From the NCBI RefSeq assembly GCF_003259435.1, contig NZ_QLMA01000002.1, positions 248,001 to 312,000 of the forward strand: a DNA stretch of 64,000 bases, written 5' to 3'. Under the pieces are notes generated by a model, which was given only the letters and a program-made list of their open reading frames with translations, was not told the DNA's origin and did not search any database. The translations under genes were made by a program, and so were the position numbers. Each line of letters begins with the position of its first letter. Position 1 is the first letter of the stretch. This document shows, piece by piece, positions 58,836 through 64,000 of the stretch. Source of the DNA: Chitinophaga dinghuensis. Lineage in GTDB: Bacteria > Bacteroidota > Bacteroidia > Chitinophagales > Chitinophagaceae.

Positions 58836-60032
58836 ATGCAATCGTTTTTTGATCTATTAAGAAAAATAATCCGTACCGGCGTTGGTAAAAGTCGTTTCTT
58901 CATGGCCTCTGTGGGCCTGGGAATAGCCATGGTACTTATTCTCATAGCACTCCAGGTAAATACGGATTTCAATCAGCTGCTCTACAGCGATAAAAACCAA
59001 AATGAAACAGCAGACTTTCTCGTCATCAATAAAAAGGTGACGAACAGTATGATGGGGCAACCGGGAAAATCTGTTTTCTCTCCCGCAGAAATAGAAAATA
59101 TCAGAAAACAATCTTTCGTACAGGCGACAGGGTTAATCACCTCCAGCCAGTTTAAAGTAGTGGCCCAGGCCCCGGGAGATCTACACTTTGCTACGGATAT
59201 GTTCTTCGAAGCGGTGCCAGACAGCTTTATTGACGTGAAAGAAGATGACTGGAAATGGAATCCCGGCGACCGTACGATTCCTATTATATTGCCGAACGAC
59301 TTCCTGAACCTGTATAACTTTGGCTTTTCCCTGAGCCAGAATCTCCCACAGATATCTCAGGAAACTGTAAAAGCCCTGCCATTACAGGTCGTGATTTCCA
59401 ATAATCAGACTTCAGATACCTATACCGGGCATATTGTGGGTTTCTCAGATCGTATTTCTTCTTTCCTCGTACCTGCTTCCTTTATGGATTGGGCGAATCA
59501 GAAATACGCCGGCTCTTCCTCTGCTCCGGCAAGTCGTATTGTTATCAAAACGGCCGATCCTTCAAACCCTGCACTGGTCAAGTTCCTGGACGATAACGGC
59601 TATACGGCCAACCAGGATAAACTGAAGTTCAGCAAAACGAGGGTAATTGTACAAACCATCGTTTCTGTGATTGGCTTCTTTGGATTGATCCTGTTGTTCT
59701 TCGCTCTGTTGGTATTCAGTATGTTCATTCAACTGGTGATTGCTTCCTGCAGAAAGGAAATCCAATTGCTCGTAACGTTGGGTACTGCTCCCCGGCAATT
59801 GCAGCGGTATCTCCTGAAACAATTCGTTCCGCTCTACTTTATTATCGGCATATTGTCTTTACTGCTGGTTACGGTGCTGCAATATTTTGCAGCCGGCCTG
59901 CTGGCCAAACATGACATGGTGGTAAGCCCATTGCCAGGCATTGGTACTATCATCGGAACAGTGTTGATTCTTGCGTTGGTATATATCGTTAATGTGGCAA
60001 CTGTGAGCAGATACATCTTGCAAGACCAATAA
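58836..60032 (+). CDS. ABC transporter permease of the FtsX/MacB type
   Basis: A 398-residue membrane protein with the MacB/FtsX topology. One N-terminal helix (about 26-44) is followed by a large periplasmic domain (about 45-265). Three C-terminal helices follow at about 272-300, 325-350 and 367-388. VIVQTIVSVIGFFGLILLFFALLVFSMFIQLVIASCRKEIQLL matches the FtsX-like core, with the coupling helix at RKEIQLLVTLG. It pairs with the ATPase 12 bases upstream, giving a two-gene transporter. Substrate unknown. Confidence 0.85.
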   Translation: MQSFFDLLRKIIRTGVGKSRFFMASVGLGIAMVLILIALQVNTDFNQLLYSDKNQNETADFLVINKKVTNSMMGQPGKSVFSPAEIENIRKQSFVQATGLITSSQFKVVAQAPGDLHFATDMFFEAVPDSFIDVKEDDWKWNPGDRTIPIILPNDFLNLYNFGFSLSQNLPQISQETVKALPLQVVISNNQTSDTYTGHIVGFSDRISSFLVPASFMDWANQKYAGSSSAPASRIVIKTADPSNPALVKFLDDNGYTANQDKLKFSKTRVIVQTIVSVIGFFGLILLFFALLVFSMFIQLVIASCRKEIQLLVTLGTAPRQLQRYLLKQFVPLYFIIGILSLLLVTVLQYFAAGLLAKHDMVVSPLPGIGTIIGTVLILALVYIVNVATVSRYILQDQ

Positions 60033-60069
60033 TGATCGTTTATTTTTATTGGACTAAAATGTCCACATA

Positions 60070-60390
60070 ATGAAACCAAACGAATCGAAATTTGTACATG
60101 TAGTCAACTTCTATCTGAAGCCAGACCTGAGCCAGGAAGATATCAAACGCTTTGAAGCTGGTGTAAGTAGTCTGGCTGCGATTGAAGAAATCGCCGTTAA
60201 TAATATTGGCAAACCAGCATCCACAGATCGTCCGGTGATTGACAAAAGCTACAGCTACTGCTTGTTGTGCGTTTTCAACAATCAGGCGATGCACGATATC
60301 TATCAGACGCACCCCGTGCATCTGACCTTCATAGATAACTGTAAACACCTCTGGGAAAAGGTGATCATCTTCGATTCCGAAACCATTTAA
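60070..60390 (+). CDS. Dabb family (stress-responsive A/B barrel) protein
   Basis: A 106-residue single alpha-beta barrel domain. FVHVVNFYLKPDLSQEDIKRFEAGVSSLAAI starts the fold, with the family's VNF/LKP block. KSYSYCLLCVFNNQAMHDIYQTHPVHLTFID is the second half. Dabb proteins dimerise and are linked to stress, but the activity varies. It begins 37 bases after the ABC permease. Its stop TAA shares bases with the stop of the convergent gene. Confidence 0.85.
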   Translation: MKPNESKFVHVVNFYLKPDLSQEDIKRFEAGVSSLAAIEEIAVNNIGKPASTDRPVIDKSYSYCLLCVFNNQAMHDIYQTHPVHLTFIDNCKHLWEKVIIFDSETI

Positions 60391-62936
60391 TCGGATACCC
60401 GCCCAGTTGGGTATGGAATAACGAATGTCGCTCTGGCGCGACCGGATATCTTCAGATATGGAATCCAGATCGCCATTTTTACTAATGGCCATAACACGGA
60501 ATCTGTACCGAACATATCTGGTAGCGCCTTTTCTTTGAATAACATATTCGCAAGATGCCGGTCGGCGTACAGGTAGATGGCCAACAGCACATAGTAGGTG
60601 GCGAGGGCCAGTGGGAACGTGTCTCTCCGGTGGAAAAATAATACCGCCAATAAAACGGAATACCCCAGGAAGAGAATATTCAGGAACAGCTCCACTACCA
60701 ACATTAATTGAATGGAAGAAACGTTATTGACGGTGGTTTTCAGTGGCGTTTCTACCCAGATATCGTAACGGAAAATGCCGGAACGAATAATCATCGTCAG
60801 GTCGGTGATGGGAGAACAAACCAGCGCAATGGCCAGGATGGCGAGTCCTCCTCCAATAGCGATCGGCGGTTCCTGTGTTTCCACAGTCGGTAAGCTGCGT
60901 TTGTAAGCGGCTATCGCCAGGAAGGCGATCAGTCCTGCAAATACAAATGCGAGAAAGATCGTGAGCCAGTTTGGTTGTTTACCAGGATCCTTTTGGGAAT
61001 CGGAACGCGCCTTCAGATTCATGTTGGCATAATCAGTGAATTTGCGGGAATCCTTTATGTATTGCGGAATCTCATTCACCGGAACATGGTCTTTCAATGT
61101 TTGCAAAATATAATGCAGGCGAATTTCATTGTCCGTTTTTTCCGGAATAAACTGCATACGATAGCTGTTGGTAACAATATCCAGCGGTTCCAGATTCAGT
61201 GGCCATTCGCCGGGAGTGCGAATAACAATGGTATAATCCAGGTCATATGGATAGCGTAAGCGCAAAGGCACATGCCGGTCTTCTTTGACTTCAGGCAGCG
61301 CATCCGTGATGAACTGGGCCATAGACGTGAATTGTAGCTTGCCGGTGATAGTATCGCGTTTCCAGATATTTTCAATTTCATAGTGTTCATACACCCGCAT
61401 AATATTGCTGTCGGGATTATCGGCAACCCGCATGGAATCTTTGATGCGCATGCTGCCATAGAGTCCGCGGTAATAATCCAGATAGGTTTTATCCTTGTCT
61501 TGCTGACTTTCCGCTGCGAGGTTGTTGCGAAGATCGTCTGCTTCTTCCCGGTAGCAGGCAGTTTCCACTTTTAGTTCACCGGTGTGCTGACTCAAATCAG
61601 GCAGGGTGAATATTTCCTTCACTACCAGTTTACCGTGCGTTCTTTGAATGATTGGCGTTAGTTGGGTAGTGGAATCGTGTATAATCAGCGCCAGTTGATA
61701 ATCCGGCTCGCAGAATGTTTCCAGGGTACCGCGTTGCATTGTGGCAGTTGCATCCAGCCAGTACGTTTTGTGATTCAGGGACACTGCTGTAATCACATGG
61801 TTAAATGCGAAAGGAGTGGGTAGGAGGTCGGCCACTTTCCCTTTCATGTCTGTGCTGACATACGCCATGCTGGCGGAAATGCCGGCGGCCTGTAATAATG
61901 AGCAGAGCAGGAGAGATTTATCTTTACAATCGCCGAAACGTTGCTGTAGTACCTTTTCCGGACTATTGGGTTTATGGGAATTTTCGCCCAATTCTATGCC
62001 CATATAACGAATATCATCCTGAACGAAGCGGAGTGCTTGCAGCAAGTATTTTTCTTTATCGCCTTTAGCTAGTTGTTTTAACTGTTCAATCTTACGGGAG
62101 ATGCCAGGTCCGGGAGCGGGAACAGTGCTTATTTGCAAGCCCCATTGTGCAATCTCGCGCCAGTTGCCATATTCGTTCAATTGTACTTTAGGATACCAGG
62201 TATACCAGGAGGGAACGAAGTCCCGCGTTTCCGATTGCATTTGAGGAACGCTGGTCCATTCATAACAGGTATATTCTTTCCAGGCTTTTGTTTTAGGTAA
62301 AGCGGCCTGATAAAATGATTTCATTTGAATATGTCGCGCCGGATGGATCAGCAGACATCTGTAATAATTAACGATAGGTTCAAATGTGAGTAAGTAGGTT
62401 GTTTGATCTATTTTATCCGGGAAAACGGGATTACGTCCTTCTATGGAATAAGCGTAATCGATCTGATCGCCTTTGCGAATATCTTCCAGAATATAATAGG
62501 CGGTGTAGGTACCGCTATAGATGAACCTGGACAGTTCCTGTTCTTGTTGTAATAATTTAGGCGCGGTGGATTGTAACTGGTTAATGGACTTGCCGTCTCT
62601 CCGAACAATAATATGATGGAAAACCAGTTTTTCATATGCAGGATCAAAATCGACAGAGATCTCAGAGCCGTTCTGGATACCGGTTTCGGATACGATCTGC
62701 CGGATGATGTGTTCATATACTATATGTTTTTCCACATTTTTCTGATCTTCCTGCAGGAGTATATAGGCGCCATCGCTGATATTTTTTGCGTCCGGTTTCC
62801 GCGTTGAATCGATGGAATGTGGTACCAGCCAATCTGGGGCAGGACCGGTGAATACTTTTTTGTTTTGCGCCAGAAGCGCGAAGGGGGTAATAAACATCAG
62901 CAGGCAGATGACTGCCAGTTGTTGGTAGCTGCGCAT
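60387..62936 (-). CDS. DUF3857 and transglutaminase domain membrane protein
   Basis: A large exported protein of 849 residues. The N-terminal signal (AVICLLMFITPFALLAQ) is followed by a DUF3857 domain (about 30-230). A transglutaminase-like domain (about 265-390) has Cys in QQRFGDCKDKSLLLCSLLQAAG, His in NHVITAVSLNH and Asp in YWLDATA, so the catalytic triad is complete. The beta-rich central part leads to several membrane helices in the last 170 residues. Such proteins are thought to act on peptides in the envelope. Its last codon overlaps the Dabb stop by 4 bases. Confidence 0.88.
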   Translation of the reverse strand: MRSYQQLAVICLLMFITPFALLAQNKKVFTGPAPDWLVPHSIDSTRKPDAKNISDGAYILLQEDQKNVEKHIVYEHIIRQIVSETGIQNGSEISVDFDPAYEKLVFHHIIVRRDGKSINQLQSTAPKLLQQEQELSRFIYSGTYTAYYILEDIRKGDQIDYAYSIEGRNPVFPDKIDQTTYLLTFEPIVNYYRCLLIHPARHIQMKSFYQAALPKTKAWKEYTCYEWTSVPQMQSETRDFVPSWYTWYPKVQLNEYGNWREIAQWGLQISTVPAPGPGISRKIEQLKQLAKGDKEKYLLQALRFVQDDIRYMGIELGENSHKPNSPEKVLQQRFGDCKDKSLLLCSLLQAAGISASMAYVSTDMKGKVADLLPTPFAFNHVITAVSLNHKTYWLDATATMQRGTLETFCEPDYQLALIIHDSTTQLTPIIQRTHGKLVVKEIFTLPDLSQHTGELKVETACYREEADDLRNNLAAESQQDKDKTYLDYYRGLYGSMRIKDSMRVADNPDSNIMRVYEHYEIENIWKRDTITGKLQFTSMAQFITDALPEVKEDRHVPLRLRYPYDLDYTIVIRTPGEWPLNLEPLDIVTNSYRMQFIPEKTDNEIRLHYILQTLKDHVPVNEIPQYIKDSRKFTDYANMNLKARSDSQKDPGKQPNWLTIFLAFVFAGLIAFLAIAAYKRSLPTVETQEPPIAIGGGLAILAIALVCSPITDLTMIIRSGIFRYDIWVETPLKTTVNNVSSIQLMLVVELFLNILFLGYSVLLAVLFFHRRDTFPLALATYYVLLAIYLYADRHLANMLFKEKALPDMFGTDSVLWPLVKMAIWIPYLKISGRARATFVIPYPTGRVSD

Positions 62937-63009
62937 AGGGATAATAATATAAAAGGGGCCAGCAGCCTGGTATTGGCGGCTGGCGAATCATTTATTCACC
63001 GGACAAATC

Positions 63010-64000
63010 TTATTGTCTGTTAAACAACAATTTCACATAGAACATAGGATGGCCCAGTTTCTTTCTGAGGTCCACCTCATGGAACATACAGGTCATGAGC
63101 TCTTTTAACTGTTTATTTCTAGAGCCGATTTTCATGAGTATATTGAATAACCAAGGGTATTTGATTAGTTTTTGCAGTTTTGTACTGACTTGTAATTCGG
63201 GGCCGAGGATGCGATAAACATCTTCATCGTAAGTGTCCAGAAATTTGTCTGAAAAATCATTGATTTTTAATGCTTCTGCGGCTCTTTGGGCCGCAATTCT
63301 ACCAGAGTAGAGCGCATTTCCGATCCCTTCTCCGGTAAATGGATCTATTAGAAATCCGGCGTCGCCAACCAGCATATAGCGTTCGCCATGGAGTTTACGC
63401 TTTTTACTTCCCAGCGGGAGGCCGTATCCTTCAATATTTCCAGCAAGTTCTGCATTGGCGAAGCGTTCCTTCATAATTGGGTCGCTCGCTAATGTTTCCA
63501 GCATCATTTTCTTCAAATTGACTTTCTTATTTCTTGCTGAATTACTTAGCATTCCAACGCCGACATTAGCCTCTCCATTTGGAAGTGGGAATATCCAAAG
63601 GTATCCAGGGAGCATTTCTTTCAGGAAATGGAGTTCAATAAAATTATCTTTATGTAGTCCCCTGATGCCTTTGTAATAGGCGCGTATCCCAGCTACATAG
63701 TGCTCTGGCTCCATTTTAATTCCAGCAACGTCTTTGGTAAATGAGGAGTGAGCCCCATTTGCCACAATCACCAGTTGAGTTTTGATTTGGAAACTGCCGT
63801 CATTATTAGATAGCAAATATCCATCTTCTTCCAGTTGATATTTGTCGATGCTGATGCCCTCATATAAGGTAATTTCCGGGCGGCGTTTCATTTCGTCTAC
63901 CAGGAAATTATCGAAGTCAATACGTTTACAGACGAAGCCTCTGGGATCTACCATATTTTTTTGGTAGTCTGGTTTGTATGGAATATCCATGCCAATCCGG
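63010..64000 (-). CDS. Geranylgeranyl reductase family FAD-dependent oxidoreductase, C-terminal part
   Basis: The visible 330 codons run off the right edge, and the frame is open from base 64000, so the N-terminal FAD-binding loop is missing. Conserved parts present are VIVANGAHSSFTKDVAG, YLWIFPLPNGEANVGVGML and the VGDAGFLIDPFTGEGIGNALYSG flavin site. This fits the geranylgeranyl reductase/halogenase-like class that reduces isoprenoid chains or related lipids. The methionine at 63990 is internal. It lies 73 bases upstream of the DUF3857 gene on the same strand. Confidence 0.88.
   Translation of the reverse strand, partial: RIGMDIPYKPDYQKNMVDPRGFVCKRIDFDNFLVDEMKRRPEITLYEGISIDKYQLEEDGYLLSNNDGSFQIKTQLVIVANGAHSSFTKDVAGIKMEPEHYVAGIRAYYKGIRGLHKDNFIELHFLKEMLPGYLWIFPLPNGEANVGVGMLSNSARNKKVNLKKMMLETLASDPIMKERFANAELAGNIEGYGLPLGSKKRKLHGERYMLVGDAGFLIDPFTGEGIGNALYSGRIAAQRAAEALKINDFSDKFLDTYDEDVYRILGPELQVSTKLQKLIKYPWLFNILMKIGSRNKQLKELMTCMFHEVDLRKKLGHPMFYVKLLFNRQ

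Noticed and set aside
1..64000. CRISPR arrays, tRNA, rRNA, insertion sequences, att sites
   Set aside because: Reading both strands showed no regularly spaced repeats, no cloverleaf or rRNA sequence, and no transposase or integrase.

Overview
The window looks like a chromosomal segment of a Bacteroidota bacterium, most likely Chitinophagaceae and Chitinophaga-like. Support for this: a SusC/SusD pair, a PadR-PspC pair, DUF4836 and DUF3857 proteins, many Sec/TAT lipoproteins, an alpha-beta fused branched-chain 2-oxoacid dehydrogenase E1, near absence of Shine-Dalgarno sequences, and promoters that resemble the Bacteroidetes -33 TTTG / -7 TAnnTTTG type. I saw no rRNA, tRNA, CRISPR array, prophage or insertion sequence. 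Genes are closely packed, and many transcription units end in strong hairpins. Both edges cut genes.

Layout: 1-1755 holds the end of a mannose-1-phosphate guanylyltransferase and a methionine-type aminotransferase. 1878-4811 (minus) holds a beta-carbonic anhydrase, a SulP anion transporter (a likely bicarbonate pair) and a small exported protein. 5146-7317 is PadR plus PspC; 7489-9621 is FeoB with non-consensus guanine-recognition motifs; 9672-12834 has an M28 peptidase, an S41 lipoprotein protease and a DUF922-like HExxH protein. 12934-15622 is paaABCD (phenylacetyl-CoA epoxidase) without paaE, followed by nadD. 16267-20799 has an AI-2E family exporter, a YtxH/holin-like envelope trio, a radical SAM/SPASM protein and a GH25 lysozyme. 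21747-24829 encodes an aminotransferase, KdsB and an iron-type alcohol dehydrogenase, matching the KdnA-KdsB-KdnB set that makes and activates 8-amino-Kdo for lipid A-core.

24915-31567 carries an unknown protein, RmuC, an MFS exporter, Dps, a NYN-LOTUS protein next to a macro-domain protein, and a TlpA-like thioredoxin protein. 31674-34226 (minus) holds the fused E1, a holin-like membrane protein and a 45-residue membrane miniprotein not previously in the gene list. 34327-38899 holds exported carbohydrate-type enzymes (TIM-barrel isomerase, FGE-like protein, Gfo/Idh oxidoreductase), with two copies of a conserved promoter/operator module upstream. 38982-40948 has a PBP4-type carboxypeptidase and a lipoprotein.

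41327-51714 looks like one carbohydrate-use locus: SusC, SusD, a TAT-exported Gfo/Idh enzyme, gluconate-2-dehydrogenase subunit 3, an FeS-motif GMC oxidoreductase and an FGGY gluconokinase. 51819-64000 is mainly housekeeping and envelope genes: MutL, MsrB, SRPBCC-GyrI, YCII, DUF4836, a two-gene ABC exporter, a Dabb protein, a DUF3857-transglutaminase protein and the end of a geranylgeranyl-reductase-like flavoprotein.

No single large unknown system stands out. The best candidates for new biology are the duplicated promoter module, the 45-residue miniprotein, the NYN-LOTUS/macro pair, the sugar-oxidation locus and the FeoB variant.
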